Positions 36,032 to 45,760 are shown, counted from the stretch's first letter. The stretch: 64,000 bases of DNA from Verrucomicrobiia bacterium (GCA_035577545.1 DATLVI010000024.1:62001-126000), one strand, 5' to 3'. Translations and numbers: made by a program. The notes: generated by a model from the sequence alone, not told the origin.

Positions 36032-39000
36032 CTATTGTTTTGGCGTGAGCTGATACGTGCGTATGTCCCACGCGCCAACAGGCAGGCGTAGAGGATCGAC
36101 TGGCGGCGCGTTGGTGAGCGGTCGCTCGATCAAATCCGTCTCAGACCACGAGTTTGACCGTAATGTCGTACTCAATCGTGCAACACAGAGATTTGTTGCG
36201 GATTGGTACAGGCGGACGATGAGATTGCCAGGCGTGTCGTAGGCGGTCTTCAACGCGGTCACGAGTACGGTTGACGGTTCGACGGAAAAGAAACTTTGCT
36301 CGACCGGCAACGACCCTTTGTGCGGGTTCGCGCTCACGACGATGGGGTGGCGATTGAATTCCATGCCGCGGCGCCCCATGGCGGCCTGAGCCCATGGTTC
36401 CGCGGAAATTTCCAGCGCGAATGCCATTTCGTGAGGACCGACGTCGGATTCTGGATCGGGATAATTCGGAGTGCGAAGAAGACTCACGCGAATCGTATTC
36501 GTGTTGGCGCTGAAACCATTCTTCGAGTCACTGACCAGACAGACACTGCCGTGTTGGCAGTTGATGCCGATTCCATAGGTGGCCGGATACTCGGCATCGT
36601 CGGCGGGTCGCTCGATTTCGCCAAACGGAATCATGTATGTTGCATGGTTGACGGTGGCCGTCGTGGGAAACTCGAGGCGCAACCATGGAGTGGGTGCGAT
36701 GGCGGACCCGTGTTCCTGCCAGTCAACATGGATCGCAATGTCCACCCGGCTCAGGTCGTGATACAGGATGATATCCTTGTCGATCGACGAATGGCCGAAT
36801 TGGTAACGAGCGCGGAAAACGGTGCGCACCGGGCCGCTTTCGATGCAGGTGACGCTCTTCGCGTCGTCGAGCCATTCTGTCCGTGCCACCGGGCCGAATT
36901 CCCACGCCGACCAATCATGAGGCGCTTCATAATCGACACGCAACCGGACTGATGGAGAGGAGGCCTGCACCCATTCCGTAGTGGATGCCAGATGCGTCAG
37001 GCGCGTGATATTTCCCGATTGCGGAGAGATCTCCAGTTCGAGATGTTGATTGCGAGCAACCAAACGCCCGGGATTCTTCTGCAGATCGTCGTCCTTCACC
37101 GATGGGCGGGGCTGTAACCAGCCTACTTGATAGCCGAGTCCCGGTAATGGTGGTAGCACAGCCACTCCCATGGGCGAATTGCTCGAGGCCGGGTCGAGCT
37201 GCACGAACGAAGCGCGCCCAGTGGTATCGATCCATTCCCATTGCTGCCTGGTATCGGGAAGCGGCACACGCACGGGAGCAATCACCGGCCACGCAACGGG
37301 ATTAAACACGACGCGGGCGTGTGGTGTTGGTCCAATGGTATCGACTGCCGCGACGATATTCGATAACGAGCGGGCAAGCGCGAAGGTGGCGTTACTCAGT
37401 ACCAAACCCAGTTGCCTGTCGGCGTACAGGGACGAGTCATGGATAGTGGTCCCGCTGATTGTATCGTGATGATGAGCCCAGAGGACCGAGCGCCACAGAT
37501 CATTGAACTGGTTGGTTCGGGTCTGGAGACCGAGGATCTGTGAGATGGCATCGAATGATTCGGCGGTGATCAGCGTGTTTTCGCAGGCGCGGTTGAGTCG
37601 TTTGATTTCGGCATGCGTGGTATAGGTTCCGCGATAATCCAACTGAATGTCTCCCTGCCGAACGAGGGCGGTGGCCGTGGGCGCCTGCTGGGAAATAGTC
37701 TCCATGAAACGGCCGAGTGTAGAGAATTTCACGGAGGGAAAATCCGGCATCTTATCGAGCCACACCGCGTTTTCGATTTGATCGCGCGTCGGGCCTCCGC
37801 CATGGTTGCCAACGCCATAGACGATCAGTGAGTCGGTGTGCCCGGCGCGCCGCTGATTTGGCGTGAGGCAGAAATTCAACAGGTTTTCATCCAGCGTATC
37901 GCTGTACTTGTGCGCCGAGTAGACGAGTACGCGACTGCCATCGGGTCCTTTCCACCAAAACGTGGAGGGGTCGGCCGGCAGGTGTTGGGACACGTAGTAA
38001 AGCACACCGCTTTTGCGCAGTAGTTGCGGCATCGTGGGCAGGTGACCAAAGATATCCGGCTCGTAGCAAACAGTTGTCCGGGTGCCAAATTTCTCCTGAT
38101 TGTAGCGCTGGGCTTGCAGGAAATGGCGGGCGTGGGATTCCTCGCTGATCAGATTCGGGTCGGCCTCGCACCAGCGCGAGCCAGCCATTTCCCAACGGCC
38201 TTCACGAGCGCGTCTCTGGATTTGCGCAAACATTTCCGGGTCTTCCCGTTCCAACGCCTCGAAAAGGGCCGGGCTGGTGTAAGTGAAAGTGAATTGCGGA
38301 TACTCGTCCATGAAGGCGAGCATTTGACGGAAAGTGTCGTGCGCCGCTCGCAGGGTGAACGGCCAACTCCACAACCAGACGAAATCCAAATGCGCGTACG
38401 CAACCGCATCCACCGTGTACCGCTTGGTATAGGCCCGAAGTGGTTCGGCTGTTACCAGGGTGGCATCTATCTGCCGGGCGAACTCACGCGGGCGGAGTTC
38501 GGCGAATAACTTGCGCCAGCTGTAGTGGGAGAGTTGTTCGATAATCACCGGGAAATTCGTCGGCTCGCCCGTTGCCGCGAAATCCTCTTGCAATAGATTC
38601 AGGCCGGCGAACTCGGCAGCCAGGCGTGGCAGCTCCAGGCTTGTCTTCGACAGTCGCTGCATTATGTCGGGTAGCGAGGCATCCTGCGGCAGCAAGACTT
38701 TGTCGAAGACGACCGGATGCGGCATGCGGAAACCGCTAGCCTCCTGCAGACCAACGGCGACCTGGTGTTGGTTGTCGAAGAACACGAGGGGGGCGCGGTC
38801 CGCGTGACTGATGATGATATTGTCCAGCAACACCTGGTACGACCCGGGTGCGTCATCGACAAGACGCAGACAACACCGGTCGATTCTCCGTTCTGCGGCC
38901 ACGGACAAGGGGATGCGGATGTGTTGCCAGCGGCCGGTTGCCGATATCCATGAACGCGTTGCCCCGGCCGCGAGGTCGGGTGTCTGTCGAGTCATCACCA

Positions 39001-39289
39001 CCGACAGCCAACCGAGGTCGGTGAATTGCAAGTCGATGCCGCCGCCCGTCAGTGGTGTGGACGGCGCGATCAAGGCGTCATATTCCAGAGCATCGCCGTC
39101 CTGGATGACGTAGCGGTTGAATGGATCGCCCCCGGGAATTTGGAGGTGCAGCACGCAATAGGCTCCCGGACGCTGCACCGGGTTTTCTACCGTCACGCAC
39201 ACTGCCAAGTCCGGAGGCGTGGCCCCGGGCGTCACCCCCGCCATGGCCAGGAAAACTCCCACCGTCGACATGAGGCGGCCCACGCTCAT
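36032..39289 (-). CDS. Secreted GH38 family alpha-mannosidase
   Basis: The ATG at 39289 gives a signal peptide (MSVGRLMSTVGVFLAMAGVTPGAT) and 1085 residues; the longer frame would overlap the divergent adaptor gene. After a N-terminal beta-sandwich (about 30-330), the GH38 catalytic domain begins with AVAYAHLDFVWLWSWPFTLR (metal-binding His-x-Asp). It contains WEMAGSRWCEADPNL and the nucleophile Asp in CYEPDIFGHLPTMPQLL near residue 410. A long beta-rich C-terminal half follows, as in class II mannosidases. It should trim alpha-mannosides outside the cytoplasm. It lies next to a glycosyltransferase of the TMTC O-mannosyl type, though on the other strand. Confidence 0.93.
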   Translation of the reverse strand: MSVGRLMSTVGVFLAMAGVTPGATPPDLAVCVTVENPVQRPGAYCVLHLQIPGGDPFNRYVIQDGDALEYDALIAPSTPLTGGGIDLQFTDLGWLSVVMTRQTPDLAAGATRSWISATGRWQHIRIPLSVAAERRIDRCCLRLVDDAPGSYQVLLDNIIISHADRAPLVFFDNQHQVAVGLQEASGFRMPHPVVFDKVLLPQDASLPDIMQRLSKTSLELPRLAAEFAGLNLLQEDFAATGEPTNFPVIIEQLSHYSWRKLFAELRPREFARQIDATLVTAEPLRAYTKRYTVDAVAYAHLDFVWLWSWPFTLRAAHDTFRQMLAFMDEYPQFTFTYTSPALFEALEREDPEMFAQIQRRAREGRWEMAGSRWCEADPNLISEESHARHFLQAQRYNQEKFGTRTTVCYEPDIFGHLPTMPQLLRKSGVLYYVSQHLPADPSTFWWKGPDGSRVLVYSAHKYSDTLDENLLNFCLTPNQRRAGHTDSLIVYGVGNHGGGPTRDQIENAVWLDKMPDFPSVKFSTLGRFMETISQQAPTATALVRQGDIQLDYRGTYTTHAEIKRLNRACENTLITAESFDAISQILGLQTRTNQFNDLWRSVLWAHHHDTISGTTIHDSSLYADRQLGLVLSNATFALARSLSNIVAAVDTIGPTPHARVVFNPVAWPVIAPVRVPLPDTRQQWEWIDTTGRASFVQLDPASSNSPMGVAVLPPLPGLGYQVGWLQPRPSVKDDDLQKNPGRLVARNQHLELEISPQSGNITRLTHLASTTEWVQASSPSVRLRVDYEAPHDWSAWEFGPVARTEWLDDAKSVTCIESGPVRTVFRARYQFGHSSIDKDIILYHDLSRVDIAIHVDWQEHGSAIAPTPWLRLEFPTTATVNHATYMIPFGEIERPADDAEYPATYGIGINCQHGSVCLVSDSKNGFSANTNTIRVSLLRTPNYPDPESDVGPHEMAFALEISAEPWAQAAMGRRGMEFNRHPIVVSANPHKGSLPVEQSFFSVEPSTVLVTALKTAYDTPGNLIVRLYQSATNLCVARLSTTLRSNSWSETDLIERPLTNAPPVDPLRLPVGAWDIRTYQLTPKQ

Positions 39290-39416
39290 TGCGCGCGCAT
39301 CTTGCGTGGGCCATTTCTCGAAGTCAACCCGGACCGCGGATGCCAAGCGGATGCTCTTTCCGCTTTCGTCTCGTTGCGGCGCTCTGCTATTCTCGCAGTG
39401 AAAGACGGAGGGCCGC

Positions 39417-40370
39417 GTGGCGAACAAAAAACCGACGATTCGGATTGTGGTAGTCCTGATGGTGGTGATTGCGGCGGCCCTCTGGCTGTTGTCACAGCAT
39501 CAAATGGAAACGCGCTCCGTTTCCGGTACCGTGGAAGTGGACGAGGTGCATGTTGCGTCCCGTTATGGCGGACGGGTCGTGACGATTCACGCGCAGGAAG
39601 GCGACGCGCTGACCAACGAGCAGGACCTCATCGATCTCGACGCCGCGGAGCTACAGGCGCGGCGCGATCACGATGCCGCGGTGCTGGAAGAGTTGGAGCA
39701 CGGGCCGCGACCCGCCGAGATTGACGCCGCCAGGCACGATTGGGAATCGCTTGCCGCGCAACTGGAATTTGCCAGGGCGGAAGCGAAACGCGCCGAGGAG
39801 TTGTTCGCGCAGAAAGTCAACGCGCCGACCGACCTGGAAAACGCCACCAGCCGCGCGCACACATTGGAGCAGAGCACTGACGCGGCCAAAAGGCGCTATG
39901 ATTTGCTCGCAGAAGGCACACGGCCCGAGCAGGTCGCCCAGGCGCGTGCGCAACTGGCTGAGATGGACGCGCAAATGCGTGAGATGCGGATCGTGGCTCC
40001 CGGCGACAGCGTACTCGAGATCTTGAGTGTGAAAGTCGGAGATGTGCTCGCCGCCAATCGGGAAGTAGCGACGCTGCTCTACACACAGCACCTGTGGGTG
40101 CGGGTGTACGTTCCCGAAGCGTGGTTGGGTCTGGTACAACTGGGCCAGTCGGTGCAAGTGCACACCGATTCCTCCCAGGAAGGATTTACCGGCACCATCG
40201 AACAGATCAATCGCGCCGCGGAATTCACGCCGCGCAACGTCCAGACCGTCGAAGATCGCGTACGCCAGGTGTTCGGTGTAAAAATCCGTCTCCCCACGGA
40301 CACCGGCAAGCTGCGCGCGGGAATGTCGGTCGATGTTTCCTTTCCCAATGTACCGCCGTTCCCCAAGTGA
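39417..40370 (+). CDS. HlyD/YbhG-type membrane fusion (adaptor) protein
   Basis: The 317-residue product has one N-terminal membrane helix (IRIVVVLMVVIAAALWLL), a split lipoyl domain (VEVDEVHVASRYGGRVVTIH), a long alpha-hairpin (about 85-190, with DWESLAAQLEFARAEAKRAE), then beta-barrel segments around LWVRVYVPEAWLGLVQLGQS and KIRLPTDTGKLRAGMSVDVS. GTG start with GGAGGG six bases before it. It should connect an ABC exporter to an outer-membrane channel. The ATPase and permease lie downstream, with a glycosyltransferase gene in between. Confidence 0.9.
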   Translation: MANKKPTIRIVVVLMVVIAAALWLLSQHQMETRSVSGTVEVDEVHVASRYGGRVVTIHAQEGDALTNEQDLIDLDAAELQARRDHDAAVLEELEHGPRPAEIDAARHDWESLAAQLEFARAEAKRAEELFAQKVNAPTDLENATSRAHTLEQSTDAAKRRYDLLAEGTRPEQVAQARAQLAEMDAQMREMRIVAPGDSVLEILSVKVGDVLAANREVATLLYTQHLWVRVYVPEAWLGLVQLGQSVQVHTDSSQEGFTGTIEQINRAAEFTPRNVQTVEDRVRQVFGVKIRLPTDTGKLRAGMSVDVSFPNVPPFPK

Positions 40371-40390
40371 ACGAATCACCCAACAATGCG

Positions 40391-42064
40391 ATGAAGGACA
40401 CGTGGCGGTCACCGGGTGCCCACGCCGTTCTTCTCATTCTGGTGACAATCGTGGTGTACCTGCCGGCCTTGCACGCTGGTTTTTTTTGGGATGACAACGT
40501 GCTCCTGACGGAGAACCAACTCGTCAAAGCCAGCGACGGCCTGTGGCGATACTGGTTTACAACAGAAGCGACGGAATACTATCCACTCACCGGAAGCATG
40601 CGCTGGTTGGAATGGCGATTATGGGGTATGGCCCCGATGGGCTATCACGCCGTGAACATCCTGTTGCACTCGATGAACGCGGTGCTGGTATGGCTGGTTC
40701 TGCGCCAATTAAAGGTCATCGGCGCGTGGATGGCAGCATTGGTATTTGCCATCCATCCTGTCAATGTCGCGACTGTGGCCTGGATCAGTGAGCAAAAGAA
40801 CACGCTTTCAATGTTCTTTTACGCGCTGTCGATCCTGTTGTACTTAAAGTTCGACGTAGAGAATCGGTGGCGCTGGTATGGTCTTTCCCTGCTGGCGTTT
40901 GTGTTGGCTTTGCTCAGCAAGACGGCGGTCGTCATGCTGCCGGTGGTCCTGTTGGGCTGTGTCTGGTGGTTACGGGGCCGGGTAAAGGCGAAGGATCTCC
41001 TTTGCTGCGCACCTTTCTTTCTTTTTTCCGCGGTCTTGGGAATTTTGACGATTTGGTTTCATTCCACGCACGCGTTGAAGCCGCTGGGCATTCGAAGCGA
41101 TGATTTCACCTTTCGCCTGGCGGCAGCCGGCTGGGCCCCGTGGTTTTACCTGTGGAAGGTGTTACTGCCGGTCGATTTAATGATGGTCTATCCGAAATGG
41201 AGGATCGATCCATCCTATTGGGTTTCGTACTTACCCGGGGTGCTGGTCATTGCGAGCCTCATGGTGTTTTGGTGGAAGCGTCAGGAAGGAGGACGCCCCC
41301 TTTTTTTTGGGTTCGGGTATTTTGTTGTCATGTTCTTTCCGGTGTTGGGATTCTTCCCCCAAAGTTTTTACCGATATTCCCTGGTGGCCGATCACTGGCA
41401 GTATTACTCGATCGTGGGACCCATCAGCGTGGCGGTGGCTGCGGCGATGAACGTCAACCGTCACCTGGAGAGGCAACAGCAATCCTGGGCAGCGGTGGGA
41501 GGACTGGCCGTGCTATTGACGTTGGGGTCGGCCACCTGGAAACGAGCCGGCCTATTCGCATCCGAGCGAACTCTTTGGGAAGACAACGTGGCGAAGAATC
41601 CGGGGGCGTGGGTGGTCCATTATAATCTGGGAGGCCAGCTGCTGCAGGCGGGCAGATTCGACAAAGCAATCATCGAGTTCCGTGAGACAGCACGACTCCG
41701 TCCCGATCTCATCGAGGCCCACAGTAATCTCGGAATTGCCCTCGCCCAGGAAGACAGACTTCCAGAAGCGGTCGAACAATTCGAGGAGGCGCTACGGATC
41801 AACCCCAACCTTTTCGAGGCGCGCAGCAACCTGGGGCATGCCCTGATCCTTCTCGGCAGGGTGCCGGAGGCGATCAATCAATGGGAGCTGGCGCTTCGGA
41901 TCCGGCCAGATTCCGCTGAGGTGCATTACGATTTGGGCCGGGTCTTCGCGGAAGAGGGTAAACTGCGAGAAGCGATTGAACAGTACGAACTGGCGTTGAA
42001 ATTCCAACCCAACATGGTCGACGCGCAGAATGCACTGGCGCGATTACGGGCCGGTCAGCCATGA
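40391..42064 (+). CDS. TMTC-like membrane glycosyltransferase with C-terminal TPRs
   Basis: The ATG at 40391 (MKDTWRSPGAH) is chosen because the paralogue at 56506-58203 starts MKDAWKAPA; a GTG at 40367 overlapping the adaptor stop is the alternative. The 557-residue protein has about ten membrane helices, with an acidic pair in the first outer loop (GFFWDDNVLL), the catalytic position of GT-C enzymes. ISEQKNTLSMFFYALSILLY and LLSKTAVVMLPVVLL match the TMTC/PMT-like core. About four TPRs follow (for example RPDLIEAHSNLGIALAQEDR). TMTC proteins transfer mannose to proteins in eukaryotes; bacterial homologues are uncharacterised. It sits inside an ABC export operon. Confidence 0.8.
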   Translation: MKDTWRSPGAHAVLLILVTIVVYLPALHAGFFWDDNVLLTENQLVKASDGLWRYWFTTEATEYYPLTGSMRWLEWRLWGMAPMGYHAVNILLHSMNAVLVWLVLRQLKVIGAWMAALVFAIHPVNVATVAWISEQKNTLSMFFYALSILLYLKFDVENRWRWYGLSLLAFVLALLSKTAVVMLPVVLLGCVWWLRGRVKAKDLLCCAPFFLFSAVLGILTIWFHSTHALKPLGIRSDDFTFRLAAAGWAPWFYLWKVLLPVDLMMVYPKWRIDPSYWVSYLPGVLVIASLMVFWWKRQEGGRPLFFGFGYFVVMFFPVLGFFPQSFYRYSLVADHWQYYSIVGPISVAVAAAMNVNRHLERQQQSWAAVGGLAVLLTLGSATWKRAGLFASERTLWEDNVAKNPGAWVVHYNLGGQLLQAGRFDKAIIEFRETARLRPDLIEAHSNLGIALAQEDRLPEAVEQFEEALRINPNLFEARSNLGHALILLGRVPEAINQWELALRIRPDSAEVHYDLGRVFAEEGKLREAIEQYELALKFQPNMVDAQNALARLRAGQP

Positions 42065-42078
42065 TCTAATTGATCCCC

Positions 42079-43032
42079 ATGCCCGCGAACGCGATGATCC
42101 AGTGCGAGAACCTGACGAAGCGGTTCGGTGATTTCACCGCTGTGGACCGGGTCACGTTCTCCGTCGAGAAACAATCCATCTTCGGCTTTCTCGGCCCGAA
42201 CGGGTCCGGCAAATCCACGGTGATTCGCATGCTGTGCGGGATTTTGGAACCATCTGCGGGTACAGGACGCATCGCCGGCCACGATGTTTCGCGGGAAACG
42301 GATGCGATCAAAGGTTCACTCGGATACATGTCCCAGAGGTTCTCGCTCTACGACGAGCTGACAGCGGACGAGAACCTGCAATTCTACGCGCGGTTATACG
42401 GCCTGCGCGGCGAAACGATGAAAAAGCGCCGCGATGAACTGATTGCGCTCACGCACCTCGAACCGTATATCGACCGCCGGGCCGGGCAGCTCTCCGGCGG
42501 CTGGAAACAGCGGCTGGCGATGGCGTGCGCGCTGGTCCACAGCCCGACCGTCCTCTTTCTCGATGAGCCGACGGCCGGGATCGACCCGGTTGCACGACGC
42601 GAGTTATGGGACCTGCTCTTTGAACTGTCGAGCGGCGGCATGACGCTGTTCGTGACGACCCATTATATGGATGAGGCGGAACGCTGCACGCACGTCGGTT
42701 ACATCTATATGTCGAAACTTGTAGTCTGCGGCGCGCCCGACGAGTTGAAGCAGTTGCCGGTCGTGAATCCGACGGGCACCAAGCGGCTCGACGTCACCTG
42801 CGACCACGTGACCGCGGGTCTGCGGGCGGTGCGCAAACTCGACGGGGTCCGCGCCGCGACGGTGTTCGGCCAATCGATGCACTTCCTGGTCGAAGAATCG
42901 ATGCCGGAACAATCGATCCGCGACGCACTCGCCGGCGCCGGGATTCACAAGGTGGACATCCGACCGATCGGGCCGTCGCTTGAAGATGTCTTCGTGGTGC
43001 TGACCCGACAGCACTCGGGAGGTTCGACATGA
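42079..43032 (+). CDS. ABC exporter ATP-binding protein (YbhF/CcmA-like)
   Basis: The 317-residue ATPase has Walker A GPNGSGKS (about 39-46), Q-loop region GYMSQRFSLYDELTADENLQ, signature LSGGWKQRLAMA (Trp in the usual Gln position), and Walker B VLFLDEPTAGIDPVARREL. The Tyr-Met-Asp-Glu-Ala switch HYMDEAERC follows. A C-terminal domain of about 90 residues ends with the family's SLEDVFVVLTR. It powers the downstream ABC-2 permease, overlapping it by ATGA. Starts at TTG 42070 or ATG 42094 are also possible. Confidence 0.94.
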   Translation: MPANAMIQCENLTKRFGDFTAVDRVTFSVEKQSIFGFLGPNGSGKSTVIRMLCGILEPSAGTGRIAGHDVSRETDAIKGSLGYMSQRFSLYDELTADENLQFYARLYGLRGETMKKRRDELIALTHLEPYIDRRAGQLSGGWKQRLAMACALVHSPTVLFLDEPTAGIDPVARRELWDLLFELSSGGMTLFVTTHYMDEAERCTHVGYIYMSKLVVCGAPDELKQLPVVNPTGTKRLDVTCDHVTAGLRAVRKLDGVRAATVFGQSMHFLVEESMPEQSIRDALAGAGIHKVDIRPIGPSLEDVFVVLTRQHSGGST

Positions 43033-44162
43033 CATTCCAGATGCCGAAATTTCTGCGCGGTTTTCGGGCGATCCTCTACAAGGAGTTCATCGTCATCTTT
43101 CGCGACCGCACGACGTTGTTCTTCATGTTTTTCCCGCCGCTGCTGCAGATCATCGCGTTCGGGTTCGCGCTCGACAACGACGTGAAGCACATGGCGATGG
43201 CGGTGTACGACGAAGATCGGACCACGGACAGCCGGCAGCTCGTGGATGCGTTTGTGAACACGCAAACCTTTCGCGTCGTGAAGCGGGTGGACAGCCTGGC
43301 GGAGTTGGAGTCGATGGTGCGCCGTGGCAAGGCATACGCGGGATTGGAGATTCCGCCGGATTTCACACGGAAACTCCACGCGGGACAGAAGGCGGACGTA
43401 CAGGTGCTGATCGACGGGTCGAACTCCACGACGGCGTTACAGGCCCTGAACACGGCGGTTGGTGTGGCGTTACAGCAATCGGTCGGCATTCTGCTCGGCG
43501 AGACAAGCCGGCGCGAACTGCCCGTGGAAGTGCGCCCGCAAGTGCTTTACAACCCTTCGATGCGGGCGCCAAACTTCTTCGTGCCGGGCGTCATCGGCAC
43601 AGCGCTCCAGATTGCGACGGTGTTCGCGGCGGCGATGTCGATCGTGCGCGAGCGCGAACGCGGCACGCTGGAGCAGCTGCTGGTCAGTCCCATGTCCCGT
43701 TGGGGGCTCATGCTTGGCAAGATCGTCCCGTACCTGTGCGTGTCGATGACGATGGCCACGTTTCTTTTCGTGATCCTGCGCTGGGTGTTTTTCATACCGA
43801 TCCGCGGCAGCCTGCTCATGCTGTTTGGCGCGGCGTTTCTTTACATCTTCGCGCTACTGAGCTTGGGGCTGCTCGTGTCTACGGTGGCCCAGAGCCAGAA
43901 CGAAGCACTGCAGATGAGCATGACGGTGTTGTTGCCGTCGATTTTCTTTTCGGGATTCATCTTTCCCCGCGAGACGATGCCGTGGATCTTCTACGCGCTG
44001 AGCACGATCCTGCCGGCGACGTATTTTATTGAGTTGATGCGGGCAATCATCCTGCGCGGCGCGAGCTTTTCGGAATTCTGGCGACACCTGCTCATCCTCG
44101 CCGTGATGGGCGGTGTGCTCTTCTCGTTGTGCGCGCTACGCTTCAAGCGCAAGATCGCCTAG
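43029..44162 (+). CDS. ABC-2 type exporter permease (YbhS/YbhR-like)
   Basis: The 377-residue permease has one N-terminal helix (TTLFFMFFPPLLQIIAFGFA), a large extracytoplasmic domain (about 50-175) and five C-terminal helices. It includes the ABC-2 signature IVRERERGTLEQLLVSPMSR (about 205-225) and SGFIFPRETMPWIFYALSTI. Such systems export drugs, lipids or polymers together with an HlyD adaptor. It overlaps the ATPase gene by 4 bases and the convergent sigma54-activator gene by 4 bases. Only one permease is present, so it may act as a homodimer. Confidence 0.92.
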   Translation: MTFQMPKFLRGFRAILYKEFIVIFRDRTTLFFMFFPPLLQIIAFGFALDNDVKHMAMAVYDEDRTTDSRQLVDAFVNTQTFRVVKRVDSLAELESMVRRGKAYAGLEIPPDFTRKLHAGQKADVQVLIDGSNSTTALQALNTAVGVALQQSVGILLGETSRRELPVEVRPQVLYNPSMRAPNFFVPGVIGTALQIATVFAAAMSIVRERERGTLEQLLVSPMSRWGLMLGKIVPYLCVSMTMATFLFVILRWVFFIPIRGSLLMLFGAAFLYIFALLSLGLLVSTVAQSQNEALQMSMTVLLPSIFFSGFIFPRETMPWIFYALSTILPATYFIELMRAIILRGASFSEFWRHLLILAVMGGVLFSLCALRFKRKIA

Positions 44163-45649
44163 CCGCGCCCGGCAACTGCTCTGCGTTTTTCCAAGTAGGC
44201 TTTGACCGTGCGACGGTCGAGTTTGGTTCGGCGCGCGACTTCTTCGTACGTGCCGTGACGTTCGTAGAGGAGCTGGCAGTAGCCGGAGAGGATGGCGTCG
44301 GTGTCGAGGGTCCCGTGTTCCACGCCGGCTACCAACTGGGAACGCAAATCCGGCGCGATAGCCTTGTGGTCGCCGGCGTAGTGACGGGTCAGCAAGATGC
44401 GGCGGACGGCTTGTTCGAGTTCGCGTACGTTACCCGGCCACGGGTAATTCCGACCAAGCTCGGAGTCGAGAGCGGTCTGCACCATGTTGACAGCTTCGGT
44501 TGAGGCTTGGCCAGTAATACGCTGAACCAGATGAGCGACCAGATCGTCGAGTTCCTGAGTATCTTCGGCGATCCGTTGGCGCAGCGGGGGCACGGTAATG
44601 ACATCCGAGCAGAGGCGGTAATAGAAATCGTCGCGGAACTGGCCCGTGGCGCGGAGTTGATCGAGCGGACGGTTGGTGGCGGCTATGACGCGTCCGCGGA
44701 AGCGTTTCTTGTCGTGGCTGCCGACCGGGGAGAACGTGCGTTCCTGCAACACATGGAGCAGTTTGATTTGCACAGGAATCGTGGCATCACCGATTTCATC
44801 GAGGAAAATCGCGCCGTGCGGGCTGCAACGCGACAGGACGCCTTCATGATCCTCCACCGCGCCCGTAAAGGCGCCCTTCTTGTGGCCGAACAATTCGGAT
44901 TCGATCAGCGTCTCGGGGAACTGCGACAGGTTCAGCGAGACGAAGCCGCGTGTGAAGCTCTCCGCAAAACAATCCCGCCTTTCGTCGAAGGGGATGAACC
45001 CTGAGCGACCGATGGCGGCGGCGGCTGCGCCCTTGCCCGTGCCGGTCTCGCCGAGCAGCATGGTGGAGAAATCCTCCATGCGGTTCCAGAGATGGAGTTC
45101 GTACCAGCGAATGTTGTGGGTGAAGACGTTGTTCCAGAGATGGAGACGGAGCTGCCGCATGCAAGGACTACGCCCGATGAGGCCGCGGTCGATGAAGTAG
45201 TAGGCGCGACGGATTTGGTAGAAGATCGCGAAATAGCGGCGGGCTCCTGTGACTTCAAAACCGCGACGACTGAAAAGCGCGAGCGCCTTGGAGGCGAACG
45301 GGACAACGACAGGGCGAGTACCTGCCGCCATCTGGTCGGTGATGAGTTCGTCGAAGCTCATGAGAAAGCGGTGGTAGATCTCGTAGAGGAATGCGTACTG
45401 CAATAGTTCGCGGTCCTCGCCCGTGACCTGTTTGAGGTTCGTCACACCCGCGGCGTTCAGGGCATGGAGGTGATCATTCCAACGCGCCACCATCAATTTG
45501 ATCTGTTCTTCATCCGTCACCGACGTATCGCAGTTCGCGATTCTGCGCTGTTGGACGGCAAACTCGTCGCTGAAGGGATTGATGAACGAAGCCTGGGAGA
45601 CAATCTGCAGGAACTCACGGCTCGCGGCAGGGAGCTGCTTCGATGACAT
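44159..45649 (-). CDS. Sigma54-dependent AAA+ transcriptional activator
   Basis: The 496-residue protein has an N-terminal all-alpha region of about 185 residues that is not a receiver, GAF or PAS domain by motif. The AAA+ core follows: Walker A GETGTGKG (200-207), the sigma54-contacting KKGAFTGA loop (259-264), Walker B GAIFLDEIGD and the sensor region FRDDFYYRLCSDVI. A Fis-type HTH is at the end (GTYEEVARRTKLDRRTVKAY). It should open promoters bound by sigma54 in response to an unknown signal. It is divergent from the rhombosortase cluster, with dyads and a -24/-12-like element in between, so it probably controls that cluster. Confidence 0.93.
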   Translation of the reverse strand: MSSKQLPAASREFLQIVSQASFINPFSDEFAVQQRRIANCDTSVTDEEQIKLMVARWNDHLHALNAAGVTNLKQVTGEDRELLQYAFLYEIYHRFLMSFDELITDQMAAGTRPVVVPFASKALALFSRRGFEVTGARRYFAIFYQIRRAYYFIDRGLIGRSPCMRQLRLHLWNNVFTHNIRWYELHLWNRMEDFSTMLLGETGTGKGAAAAAIGRSGFIPFDERRDCFAESFTRGFVSLNLSQFPETLIESELFGHKKGAFTGAVEDHEGVLSRCSPHGAIFLDEIGDATIPVQIKLLHVLQERTFSPVGSHDKKRFRGRVIAATNRPLDQLRATGQFRDDFYYRLCSDVITVPPLRQRIAEDTQELDDLVAHLVQRITGQASTEAVNMVQTALDSELGRNYPWPGNVRELEQAVRRILLTRHYAGDHKAIAPDLRSQLVAGVEHGTLDTDAILSGYCQLLYERHGTYEEVARRTKLDRRTVKAYLEKRRAVAGRG

Positions 45650-45682
45650 ACATTAAATGTATATATTACATTCATTTAATGT
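45650..45682. promoter_or_regulatory. Cluster of ACATT/AATGT dyads, putative operator
   Basis: ACATTAAATG (45650-45659) and CATTTAATGT (45673-45682) form a perfect 10-bp inverted repeat. Nested inside are ATACATT-A-AATGTAT (45648-45662) and AATGTA-TATAT-TACATT (45656-45672). The block touches the activator's start codon and is very AT-rich. It may be an activator-binding site, an operator for autoregulation, or both. Confidence 0.5.
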
Positions 45683-45760
45683 CTACTACCAAGTGAGACG
45701 GTCGGGGTTCAATTCTCGTATGTTGCTTTCCTGTAGGTACTACCGGATTTACCTCTTTTC

